Source of the DNA: CAYLUN01 sp964386865
GTDB taxonomy: Bacteria > Verrucomicrobiota > Kiritimatiellia > RFP12 > UBA1067
Length of the DNA stretch: 51,838 nt
Assembly (NCBI GenBank): GCA_964386865.1
Contig: CAYLUN010000034.1
Coordinates: 1 to 51,838 of the forward strand
Direction: 5' to 3'
Both the position numbers and the translations under genes were made by a program. Numbering within the stretch: position 1 is the first letter of the stretch; every line of letters starts with the position of its first letter. Below, in pieces: positions 1 through 7,862 of the stretch. The notes beneath the pieces were generated by a model that made no database searches, was not told the DNA's origin, and saw only the letters and a program-made list of their open reading frames with translations.

Positions 1-2798
1 AGCCCGACCTCGAGCTGCGCGGCCGCGACGCCGAGGCTCGTCAGCGCCAGCGCCAGCCAGAGCTTGCGGCGGCGCGCCGCCGCGACCAGCAGCGCCAGCA
101 GGCCGACGGCCGAGCCGCCGCCGAGCACGGCCAGCGAGCCGCCGCCGAGCCACGCCGGCACCAGCGTAACCGTCACCTGCAGCGGCGCTTCGCTCGCGAG
201 GTTGGCGGCGCGGTAAAAGCGGCGCGCGCGCGCCGACTGGCTGTCGTAGATCGGCAGCCGACCTGCGGCGGGCGCCGACTCGGCCGACAAGTTGCTGCCG
301 GCGCGGCTGATGCTGACCTTGTCGCCCGCCGCGACCTCCCAGCTTGCGAAGGTAACCGGCGCGTCCGTCAGAACCGGCGCTTCGAGCGTTGTCGTGCGCC
401 TTCCCTTGGCGCCCGCCAGCGCGTAGACCACCTCGATCGTCACCGCCTGATTCGGATCGCGCGGCCGCTCGACCGGCACCAGCAGCGTGCCCTCCGCCTG
501 CTGCGACGAGAGGTCGCGTCCCTTGCCGCCGTCGTCGGCGAGCTGCCGCACGGACCAGAGGGTCGCCCCGGCTGGCAGCTTGAGCGAGAGGTACTGGCAG
601 GCGGCGTTCTTGACCGAATACACGGCCTTGGTCACGCTCTCGCAGTTGCGCGCGAGGCGCGTGGAAAGCGTCACGTAGTCGGCCACCTGGCCGAGCAGGC
701 CCTCGGTCGCGTAGGGCGTTACCTTGAGCGTGGCCGCGTGGGGCCGGCGCACGTACTTGTAGGCGCCGATCACGGGGGCTGTCACGGTCGCGGCGTAGCC
801 GGCGGGAAGCTCCTCGCGGCCGATGCGGATCAGGGTCGGCGGCATGCCGTCGCCCTCCTCCAGCTTGAGGCTCGCGGCCGTGGCGACCGCCAGATACCCC
901 AGCTCGCTCTCGGCGTCAGCCATTTCGATCTCGCCGATCCGCAGGTCGCCGCCGCGGTAGCTGAGCGGGCGGTCATAGGTGATGAGCAAGGTGTAGTCGC
1001 CCATGACGCGGCTCTGAAGCTTGACGGTGCAGAGGTCATTCTCGCGCGTCCACGTGTCGATGTTCGCGCCCGTGACGTCGAACAGCGCGATGCTTTCGGG
1101 AATGCGGAAGGCCAGGCTCTGTACGGGCGCGCCGCTGATGTGGCACGTGACGGCCGTCGAGACGTACACCACGCCCTCGCCGAGGGAGATGAGGTGGAAG
1201 AGTTCGGCGTGGAGCGACGCCTTGGCGCGCTCGATGGCGAGCTGGAGCGCCCACCCCGCCTCGCGGAAGCGGTAGGCGAGCTGAGCGCCCTCGGCGCGCA
1301 GCGGCGTGGAGGCGGTGTGCGCCTCGGCCAGGCCCTGCGTGCGCGTGGCGGCGAGCCGGATGCCGCGCGCGGCGGCGGCCACCACGTAGCCGCGCTGGGC
1401 GCGCGCCTCGGGCACAGCCACCGACGGCACGTCGAACGCGTCGCCGCCCGCCGCCAGCGTGCGCTCCAGCCGCAGCGAGATCACGGCCGCGCCCTCAACC
1501 GGCTTGCGGAACGGCACGAGGATCTCGCGGCCGCCCGCGGCCGGGCGCACGTCCACATCGCTTTCCGCGACCTGCTGGCCGCTCACGGCCGCCACGGTCC
1601 ACGACGCGTCCGCGTCCGTCACGAGCCTGACCTCGCGCACGGGCGCGTCGCGCACCTCGAGCTGGACGTTCGCCTCGACCGTCAGGACGCCCTCCTCCAT
1701 CTTGCACAGCAGGCCGGTCTCGGCGGTGAGCGCCGGCACGATGTCCTCGGCCTTCAGCGTCACGGCGTACGGCACGGCCGCGTACTGGTACGTGGTGACG
1801 CTGCGCGCCGGCGCGGCGCCGAACGCCTGGCGCGGGAAGGCGGCCGGGTCGGTCTGGGTCAGGCCCGCGAGCGCGCCCACCTGAAGGCGCACCGCGCTGT
1901 CGGTGCCGAGGAGCATCAGGCCGGAGGCGCGGATCACGCCTTGCGGCGCGGGCGGCTCGACCGTGAACTCGCAGGGGAACGCCGGGATCGCCCGCTCGCA
2001 CTCCACGTCGAGCCGGTAGGTGTCGCGCTGCGGCCGGCCGAGCGTCACGCGCAGCTTCGGCCTGGCCGGCTCGCTCTTGTCCACCGACCAGTCGCGCAGG
2101 TCGGGGCCTGCCACCTGAATTACGGTCACGCCGGGCACGTCGAGCGTCAGGCTGGCCAGCTCGCCTTGAGCCACGCGGTAGGTGAGCTGCGTCCGCAGGC
2201 GCACGGTGCCGGGCGTGACGGTCATGGACGTGAGCGCGTCGCACGACGCGATCAGCTCCGACTCCAGCTTGCGCACGGCCGTCTTCCACGCGAGCGTGAC
2301 CTCCGGCGAGAAGCCGAGATAGCCGGACACCCGGTCTGAGCCGTCGCCGGCCTTGCCGCGCACGACGGCGCTCGCGCACGGCATCTCAACCTCCAGCCCC
2401 GGGCGGTCGCAGGAGACGGAGAGCGTGCGCTTGGCGGTCACCGGCACCGCGAAGCGCACGCTCTGCCGGTCGCCCTCGGCCCGCTGGAGCGGCGCAAAGC
2501 GCAGGCGCACGTTGCCGCTGGCCCGCCGCTGCCAGAGGCCGCCCTTGAGCAGGAGTCGAAGCTTGGCGCCCTCGGGCTCCAGCGTCACGCCCGGCGGCAG
2601 CTGATCCTCCAGCACGGCGACCGAACCGTCCAGAACCTCCAGCGGCTCGCCCGCCTTCAGCCCCTTCATCTCAAACTGCAGCTCCATCGTCAGGTGCTCC
2701 CCGACAATTTTGCCCTCGAGCGTCAGCGGGCCGATTTCTGTCGCGCCGGCCAGCGCACCGATAGAAGCTGCCACCAGCGAGAGAACTGAGCGTTTCAT
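1..2798 (-). CDS. Large secreted or membrane-anchored protein of unknown function, 3' end cut by the window
   Basis: The frame is open from an ATG at 2798 to the window edge, giving about 932 residues without a stop. An AAGGA ribosome-binding site lies 8 nt before the ATG, and the N-terminus (MKRSVLSLVASIGALAGAT) is a signal peptide. The body is rich in beta-prone, Val/Thr/Leu segments, without a motif I recognise, and looks like repeated beta-sandwich domains. Near the cut end there are two hydrophobic stretches separated by an Arg/Lys patch (around residues 885-925), so the protein is probably anchored in a membrane. It follows the anti-sigma/VWA gene on the same strand after about 200 bp, with a hairpin between, so it may be in the same regulon but is probably not in the same transcript. 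I checked the reading frame codon by codon at 2409-2459 and 147-239. Function unknown. Confidence 0.8.
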   Translation of the reverse strand, partial: MKRSVLSLVAASIGALAGATEIGPLTLEGKIVGEHLTMELQFEMKGLKAGEPLEVLDGSVAVLEDQLPPGVTLEPEGAKLRLLLKGGLWQRRASGNVRLRFAPLQRAEGDRQSVRFAVPVTAKRTLSVSCDRPGLEVEMPCASAVVRGKAGDGSDRVSGYLGFSPEVTLAWKTAVRKLESELIASCDALTSMTVTPGTVRLRTQLTYRVAQGELASLTLDVPGVTVIQVAGPDLRDWSVDKSEPARPKLRVTLGRPQRDTYRLDVECERAIPAFPCEFTVEPPAPQGVIRASGLMLLGTDSAVRLQVGALAGLTQTDPAAFPRQAFGAAPARSVTTYQYAAVPYAVTLKAEDIVPALTAETGLLCKMEEGVLTVEANVQLEVRDAPVREVRLVTDADASWTVAAVSGQQVAESDVDVRPAAGGREILVPFRKPVEGAAVISLRLERTLAAGGDAFDVPSVAVPEARAQRGYVVAAAARGIRLAATRTQGLAEAHTASTPLRAEGAQLAYRFREAGWALQLAIERAKASLHAELFHLISLGEGVVYVSTAVTCHISGAPVQSLAFRIPESIALFDVTGANIDTWTRENDLCTVKLQSRVMGDYTLLITYDRPLSYRGGDLRIGEIEMADAESELGYLAVATAASLKLEEGDGMPPTLIRIGREELPAGYAATVTAPVIGAYKYVRRPHAATLKVTPYATEGLLGQVADYVTLSTRLARNCESVTKAVYSVKNAACQYLSLKLPAGATLWSVRQLADDGGKGRDLSSQQAEGTLLVPVERPRDPNQAVTIEVVYALAGAKGRRTTTLEAPVLTDAPVTFASWEVAAGDKVSISRAGSNLSAESAPAAGRLPIYDSQSARARRFYRAANLASEAPLQVTVTLVPAWLGGGSLAVLGGGSAVGLLALLVAAARRRKLWLALALTSLGVAAAQLEVG

Positions 2799-2964
2799 AG
2801 TCACCGTCCTTGTATGTGATAGAAGAACCCAAACATCTGATGGACGCTGCGGCTCGACACAGTCTCGCCCCCCAGGCCCTGCACACGTCCAGCCGCATGG
2901 CGTATGACATGCGCCCTCTCGGCCGTCCCGCAGGTTCGGCCGCACGGGCAGGGACCGCCACGAA

Positions 2965-2987
2965 CGTCCGGCGCTACGAGCCGGACG
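2965..2987 (-). terminator. Hairpin after the anti-sigma/VWA gene
   Basis: A perfect 8-bp stem (CGTCCGGC/GCCGGACG) with a 7-nt loop lies 10 nt past the stop of the VWA gene. There is no U-run, so it could be a weak terminator or a REP-type palindrome. The loop region GCGCTACGAGCC recurs in the palindrome at 23164-23253. Confidence 0.45.
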
Positions 2988-2996
2988 CGCCAACCG

Positions 2997-5879
2997 CTAC
3001 CGCTTCAGCGCGGCCGCGGCCGCGACCAAGTCCAGCAACTCCTTGACGCGCGTGTCGAGCGACAGCCCCAGCACGGCGGGGCGCAGGTAGTCCGCGACCG
3101 CGTCGAAGCTCCCGCCCGCCGCATGGGGGCTGCCGCGCAACAACTCGGCGAACTCGGCCGCGCTGGCTGCGACCCGGAAATAGGCGCTCGCCGCATGCGC
3201 AGGGCGCAGCACCGTTGACGCCGCGAGCGTCGCCTCAATCTCCTCGACCTTGCCGGTGTCTGTGCGCTGGTAGCGGATGCGCACCGTGCCCAGCGCGGCG
3301 TCGGCTGCTGCCTCGGGCGCCAGTTCCAGTTCGTAGAGCGCGGTCACCGACTGCCCGGATCCCACCTCGCCCGCATCGACGGTGTCGTCGCGGAACTGCT
3401 CTTTCTGGAGGGCGCGGTTCTCATAGCCGAGCTGCCGGTATTGGCGCACCACGGCGGGATTCCACTCGACTTGGATCTTGGCGTCCTTGGCGATCGTGTT
3501 GAGCGTGGCGGCGAGGTCGTCGACAAACGCCGTCGTCACCGCCGCCTCGGAGTCCAAGAAGCGGTAGACGCCGTCGCCCCTGTTGGCAAGCTCCTCGAGC
3601 ATGCGGTCATTGTAGGTGCCCGAGCCGACGCCGAACACCGAGCACGTGATGCCCTGCTTGCGGTTTGCCGCAACCTTGTCCAGGATCTCCTGGGCGCAGT
3701 CCGCGCCGAGGTTCGCCACGCCGTCGGAGAGCAGGATCACGCGGTTCTCCGCGCCGGGCACGAAGCCCTTCGCCGCCTGCTCGTAGGCCTGCATCAGGCC
3801 CTCTTCCAGATTCGTCGAGCCGTTGCACTGCAGCCGCTCGAAGGCGGCGATGACGCGGGCTTTCTCGGTCGCCGCGACCGGCTCAAGGACGAGCTGCGCG
3901 TGGTCGCTGTAGGCGATGATCTGGATGCGGTCGCGCGACGACACGTGCTCCAGCAGCGACGTCAGGGCCAGCCGCGCGAAGCCGATGCGGTCCGGCTGCG
4001 ACATCGACCCCGACACGTCGATCACGAAGGTCAGCATGGCCGGCCGCTGCTCCTCGCGGCCCAAGCGCCGGCCCTTGACGCCGATGCGCAGCAGCTGCAG
4101 GCCGGCGCCGAATGGCGACTGCGCGCCGTCCTGGTAGACGCGGAACACGGTGCGCTCCGGCGCGGTGTCGCCGTAGTCAAAGGCGTTGACGACCTCCTCG
4201 GTGCGCACCCGCTCCGGCTCAGGCAGCGCGCCCGCGCGCAGCGCCTGCCGCGTCAGCGCGTAGCTCGCGGTGTCGACGTCCATGGCGAAGGTCGAGAAGG
4301 GCTCGACGTTCGCAGCGACAAAGGGGTTCACGGGCAGGGGTTCGCGCCGCTTGAGGGCAGCGATCTTTACGCCAGCGTAGAGATCATTAGGCTCGCCCGG
4401 CACAGCCGTGACCGAGGCTTGAACCGACGGACTTTCCGCATTGTAACCGAGGTCTGCTTTCGCGGCCACGCCGTTCCTGTCCGACACGACCTCCTGAAGC
4501 TCTTTGGAGACCCATCCCACATCTTCGGCCCGCCCTTCTCCAGCGCGGCCCGCCGTGGGCAACGACCGGCCCGCCACCACCAGGCCGAACCAAGCTTCGG
4601 TCTGAGGCCCTTCCGTGGTCTTCGCCTTCGCGACCGTCTCGTAGTCGGTGAAGGGGCCGACATCACGCGCCCCCGCGGCCTCCAGATTCGGACTTCGGAT
4701 GTCTTTCGGCGTGCCCGTGAACTGGGGCTTCGGCACGGCGATCGTCAGCCGCGTCTTATCCGCCAGCCCAGCGCCGTCCTGCTTGGCCTCTGCGGCCAGA
4801 GCCCCGCCTATGAACTCCACGGGCAGATCGGGTTCCAACGCGCTGACCGCGAGCTTCTCGTCCTTCGCATAAGCCCCGCCACCGCCGCCATGGATGGCCC
4901 CGCGAGCGCCCGGAGAGCGGCTCGCGTAGACCCCTTTCATCTGGATCGGTGACTTGACAATGGAAACCGAATCGAAGGCCGCGGGGGCCGGAGAGAAGGT
5001 GGCTGCGGCTGCGGCCGCCGGCACACCGGAGCCGGAGGGCGCGTCGGCGAGGCGTTTAGTGTCGGTTTCACTCTTTTCGAGATTCTCGCGATACAGGTGA
5101 TCCGATTGGGCGGTCGCAGACGTGGCGGGCTTTCCGCCTGACGGCTGAGCAGGCCCTGGCCTCGCCGCAGGGGCATCGGCGTCCTTCCACACCTTCTTGC
5201 CCGCGACAGCCTCCAGAGGGGCGGCGCGCTCCTTCGTGCGACGCTCGGTTCCGAGCCCTGACTCATCACGCAACAGCGCCTCCGAGCGAGGCTGGCCCTT
5301 CGCCTCGACACCGCTGTAGCGATAGTGGCCCGACTCATCCTCCGTCTTGCCGCCGCCGAGCGCGACCGCTCCGGTCGGGGCGCTCGCCGGAACCGCAGCG
5401 CCGGGACGCTTGGCAGCAACGTCGCCGAGGGGCTTTTCCATCACACACTCGTTGGCAAGCGTCTTCAGCGTATTCCGCTCAAGCGCCCTTCGTGCGGCCC
5501 GAGGGGAGTTTGAGATGGCGGGGAAGAGCGCCGCTGACAGAACCGCGAACAGGCCGCCCAGAACCAGCACCCACACGGCGGCCCTTGTCAACAGGGGATG
5601 CCGCCGCGCAAACCAGTTCTTCCTGAAATCGACTTGCGCGAGCGGCCTGACCGACAGCAGCTTCTCGCGGCGGACCGCAGCCAAGACCGGCCCCGGCCCG
5701 TCCTGCTCGCCCGCCGGGAAAGCCTCGCGCAGCAGCGCCAGCGTTTCGCGCAACGCATCGGCCGTGGCGCGGCACTCGGCGCACGTCGCAAGGTGCGCAG
5801 CCACCGCCGCGGCACCCCGCTCGGGCAGGTCGCCCAGCAGGTAAGCGGTCAGTTGAGATGTGTGTTCGCACCGGTTCAT
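2997..5879 (-). CDS. Zinc-finger anti-sigma domain fused to a YfbK-type von Willebrand factor A protein
   Basis: The product is 960 residues. The ATG at 5879 overlaps the sigma-factor stop by 4 nt (ATGA), which decides the start over an in-frame Met 62 codons upstream. Residues 1-45 carry a zf-HC2/ZAS type motif with C4, H29, C33 and C36 (H-x3-C-x2-C). A single membrane helix follows at about 85-110, then a long Ala/Lys/Pro-rich linker. Near residue 540 the conserved YfbK N-terminal module appears (FAMDVDTASYALTRQALRAG). The VWA domain has an intact MIDAS start, DVSGSMS, near residue 620, and a DUF3520-like C-terminal region follows. The architecture implies a cytoplasmic anti-sigma head, a membrane helix and an extracytoplasmic metal-dependent binding domain. 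It probably holds the adjacent ECF sigma factor until an envelope signal is sensed. The family assignment is secure; the regulatory role is inferred. Confidence 0.9.
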   Translation of the reverse strand: MNRCEHTSQLTAYLLGDLPERGAAAVAAHLATCAECRATADALRETLALLREAFPAGEQDGPGPVLAAVRREKLLSVRPLAQVDFRKNWFARRHPLLTRAAVWVLVLGGLFAVLSAALFPAISNSPRAARRALERNTLKTLANECVMEKPLGDVAAKRPGAAVPASAPTGAVALGGGKTEDESGHYRYSGVEAKGQPRSEALLRDESGLGTERRTKERAAPLEAVAGKKVWKDADAPAARPGPAQPSGGKPATSATAQSDHLYRENLEKSETDTKRLADAPSGSGVPAAAAAATFSPAPAAFDSVSIVKSPIQMKGVYASRSPGARGAIHGGGGGAYAKDEKLAVSALEPDLPVEFIGGALAAEAKQDGAGLADKTRLTIAVPKPQFTGTPKDIRSPNLEAAGARDVGPFTDYETVAKAKTTEGPQTEAWFGLVVAGRSLPTAGRAGEGRAEDVGWVSKELQEVVSDRNGVAAKADLGYNAESPSVQASVTAVPGEPNDLYAGVKIAALKRREPLPVNPFVAANVEPFSTFAMDVDTASYALTRQALRAGALPEPERVRTEEVVNAFDYGDTAPERTVFRVYQDGAQSPFGAGLQLLRIGVKGRRLGREEQRPAMLTFVIDVSGSMSQPDRIGFARLALTSLLEHVSSRDRIQIIAYSDHAQLVLEPVAATEKARVIAAFERLQCNGSTNLEEGLMQAYEQAAKGFVPGAENRVILLSDGVANLGADCAQEILDKVAANRKQGITCSVFGVGSGTYNDRMLEELANRGDGVYRFLDSEAAVTTAFVDDLAATLNTIAKDAKIQVEWNPAVVRQYRQLGYENRALQKEQFRDDTVDAGEVGSGQSVTALYELELAPEAAADAALGTVRIRYQRTDTGKVEEIEATLAASTVLRPAHAASAYFRVAASAAEFAELLRGSPHAAGGSFDAVADYLRPAVLGLSLDTRVKELLDLVAAAAALKR

Positions 5880-6451
5880 CGCGCGCCCCCTTCCACTCTG
5901 CGCACGTGCGCGGATAGCTTCAGAACCGCCGTATGCAGGAGATTGCCCACATAGCCTATGCTCTGACCCGTCACGGCGCTGATCTCCTCGTAGCTCAGCT
6001 CCTGCTGCATGCGGAGCAGAACCACTTGCCGCTGCGCGTCGCTCAGGACGCCGAGGCTCCGCCACACGATCTCCCGCCGCTCGTCCGGCTTCGGATCTTC
6101 GTACAGGCCGCCGGAAGTCTCTGACAGCACCAGCGCCACGTGACCCTCCTGATGCTTGCGCCGGCGCTCCTCCGACCGGATGAGATCGACCGCCTCATTG
6201 TGGACCACGCGGAAGAGCCACGCTTTCAGCCGGTCGTCCGGCCGCTGGCCGGGCTGCCACTGGCGGAAGAGCTTGACCAGCGCGTTCTGCACGGCGTCCT
6301 GCGCCAGCGTCGCGTTGTTCAGCAGGTGCGCGGCATAGCGCAGCAGCGGCGTCTGGTAGGTGTCGATCAACGCCTCCATGGCCGCACGCCGGCGCTGTTC
6401 CGCCCCATCGTGCTCTGTGTCCACGCTCTTCATAGGTCCGCGCGTTCCCAT
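5876..6451 (-). CDS. ECF-type RNA polymerase sigma factor
   Basis: The 191-residue length is typical of an ECF sigma factor. Region 2 is visible around residues 25-95 (TLAQDAVQNALVKLFRQW, then LKAWLFRVVHNEAVDLIRSE), and region 4 at about 130-180 (LSYEEISAVTGQSIGYVGNL), which is the helix-turn-helix that contacts the -35 element. There are two candidate starts: ATG 6451 with GGAAAG directly before it, and ATG 6433 (residue 7). I kept the longer one. The gene overlaps the downstream zinc-finger/VWA anti-sigma gene by 4 nt, the usual arrangement for a sigma/anti-sigma pair. It lies 106 bp downstream of the lipid operon on the same strand, so that operon is a natural candidate target. No autoregulatory promoter could be assigned with confidence. 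Confidence 0.93.
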   Translation of the reverse strand: MGTRGPMKSVDTEHDGAEQRRRAAMEALIDTYQTPLLRYAAHLLNNATLAQDAVQNALVKLFRQWQPGQRPDDRLKAWLFRVVHNEAVDLIRSEERRRKHQEGHVALVLSETSGGLYEDPKPDERREIVWRSLGVLSDAQRQVVLLRMQQELSYEEISAVTGQSIGYVGNLLHTAVLKLSAHVRRVEGGAR

Positions 6452-6517
6452 CTTTCCGAGCTGCTACACCCCTAATACGTCTGCGGGGGAACGTTTATTT
6501 GAGAGTTTCGAAGGAAT

Positions 6518-6561
6518 CGGCTGAATCGCGCGCAGCGGCTGAATCGCGTCCGCCGATTCAG
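6518..6561 (-). promoter_or_regulatory. Paired 13-bp direct repeats and hairpin between lipid operon and sigma gene
   Basis: CGGCTGAATCGCG occurs at 6518-6530 and again at 6536-6548, a repeat period of 18 bp. The second copy also pairs with GATTCAG at 6555-6561 to form a 7-bp stem that overlaps the DUF2878 stop codon. The arrangement could end the lipid operon transcript, bind a regulator of the sigma gene, or both. Confidence 0.4.
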
Positions 6562-7085
6562 GCACCGATGCCGCGCCGCGTTTGCCTGTCGGCCAGCCAG
6601 ACCAGGAGCGGCAAGGCGAAGCCCCACGCGGCCACGAGGGCGACGGCCGCCTTGAATGAGTCGGCGGACAGCGTCACGGCACCCAGCCGCGCGCCGAGAT
6701 AATAATTCGGAAGCGCCAGCGCGGCGCCGAGCAGCGCGCTGAGCCTATAGCGCCCAGACAGCCACGCCAGCGGGCCGCGCAAGACCGTTGCAAACATCGC
6801 CCACAGGGCGAGCAGCCAAAGCGGACACAGCCAAGGAGCCCGCGCCGCGGCGGTCTGCGAGAAAGCGCCGATGAGCAGGTTGACGGTCTCGATGGCGAAT
6901 CCGACTAGCGTAACCCATCCGACCAGGCGCAGATCCGCGACCAGATCCCCCCGCCTCAGCCAGAGGTTGCAGGCGATGACGGCAGCGGCGGCGCCGGCGG
7001 CGGCGGCTGGCTGCTGGCTCGCCCCGCTCAGCACACACGCAAACCAGCCGAGCTGGAAGACAGTGGCTATGAGCGCGTTCCGCAC
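6558..7085 (-). CDS. DUF2878-type inner membrane protein
   Basis: The product is 175 residues with about five to six hydrophobic helices and no soluble domain. It matches the DUF2878 family, which recurs beside cyclopropane synthase, DUF1365, DUF1295 and flavin oxidoreductase genes in proteobacterial light/oxidative-stress loci. The start is GTG at 7085, 3 nt after the stop of the DUF1295 gene, so it is the last gene of a tightly packed four-gene operon. Its biochemical role is unknown. By context it belongs to fatty-acid or lipid modification in the inner membrane. An alternative start further downstream cannot be excluded because there is no strong Shine-Dalgarno sequence. Confidence 0.75.
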   Translation of the reverse strand: MRNALIATVFQLGWFACVLSGASQQPAAAAGAAAAVIACNLWLRRGDLVADLRLVGWVTLVGFAIETVNLLIGAFSQTAAARAPWLCPLWLLALWAMFATVLRGPLAWLSGRYRLSALLGAALALPNYYLGARLGAVTLSADSFKAAVALVAAWGFALPLLVWLADRQTRRGIGA

Positions 7086-7088
7086 GTT

Positions 7089-7862
7089 TCAGCCGCCTTT
7101 CGGGAACCAGGGAAAGAACGCGGAGGTCGTCCTCATGTAGTCTTGGTAGTCGGGGCGCTGGGCGTACTTGGCCTCCAGCATCGGGATGCCCGACACGCGC
7201 AGCAAGAGCCAGGCGATAACCACGGGGCTGACCAGCGCCCACGCGCCGCCCGGCACGCCCAGCGCGACCAGGAAGCACCCCCACCACAGGGTCGCCTCGC
7301 CGAAGTAGTTCGGGTGTCGCGTGCAGCGCCAGACCCCCTCGCGCATGACGCGCCCTTTGTTCGCGGGGTTCCGCATGAACCGCAGCAGCTGGTAGTCGCC
7401 GGCGGCCTCAAAGCCGAAGCCCACCAGCCAGACGAGCGCGCCCAGAGCATCGAGCACGCCCAGCGGGCCGCCGACACGGGCGTTCACAGCGATCAGCGGC
7501 ATCGCCACGACAACCATGAAGAAGCCCTGCAGCAGATAAATCTGGGCGTAGCTGCGCACGTAGAACCAGCGGCCCCACGACGCGCGCCAGTTGCGATAGC
7601 GAAAATCCTCCCCGCGCCCCGCGTTGCGCAGCAGGATGTGGCCGCAGAGGCGCAGGCCCCACACCGTCACAAGCGCGACCAGCAGCCACCGCCGCGGGTC
7701 AGGGTCGCCGCCCTGCGCCAGCCCCAGCCAGGCGACAAGCACGAAGCCCGGGCCCCACGCCGCATCCATAATGCCGTTGTCGCGCCTCCACAGCGCGAGC
7801 AGGTGGATGAGGTTCACGTAGGCGAAAACGGCGAGCGCGGCCGCCAGAAGCGTCTGCGTCAT
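7089..7862 (-). CDS. DUF1295 membrane protein (steroid 5-alpha-reductase/ICMT-like fold)
   Basis: The product is 257 residues from ATG 7862, which overlaps the preceding stop by 4 nt (ATGA) and so rules out a longer in-frame start. At least six membrane helices are visible. The C-terminal half has the family signature GVWRCTRHPNYFGEATLWWG, where the His-Pro-Asn-Tyr-Phe-Gly core is shared with isoprenylcysteine methyltransferases and steroid reductase-like enzymes. A later Met-Leu-Glu-Ala-Lys-Tyr and Pro-Asp-Tyr segment is also conserved. The family probably acts on lipid substrates with a nucleotide or SAM cofactor, but the reaction is not established. Its position directly after the cyclopropane synthase fusion supports a role in fatty-acyl modification. 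Confidence 0.85.
   Translation of the reverse strand: MTQTLLAAALAVFAYVNLIHLLALWRRDNGIMDAAWGPGFVLVAWLGLAQGGDPDPRRWLLVALVTVWGLRLCGHILLRNAGRGEDFRYRNWRASWGRWFYVRSYAQIYLLQGFFMVVVAMPLIAVNARVGGPLGVLDALGALVWLVGFGFEAAGDYQLLRFMRNPANKGRVMREGVWRCTRHPNYFGEATLWWGCFLVALGVPGGAWALVSPVVIAWLLLRVSGIPMLEAKYAQRPDYQDYMRTTSAFFPWFPKGG

Noticed and set aside
738..2339. Long open frame on the plus strand opposite the first gene
   Set aside because: It is Arg/Ala/Gly/His-rich with no domain and mirrors a well-supported minus-strand gene; high GC makes such antisense frames common.
3441..4952. 503-codon plus-strand frame opposite the VWA gene
   Set aside because: The minus strand has an intact MIDAS motif, zinc finger and a start coupled to the sigma gene. 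The plus frame has only low-complexity composition.
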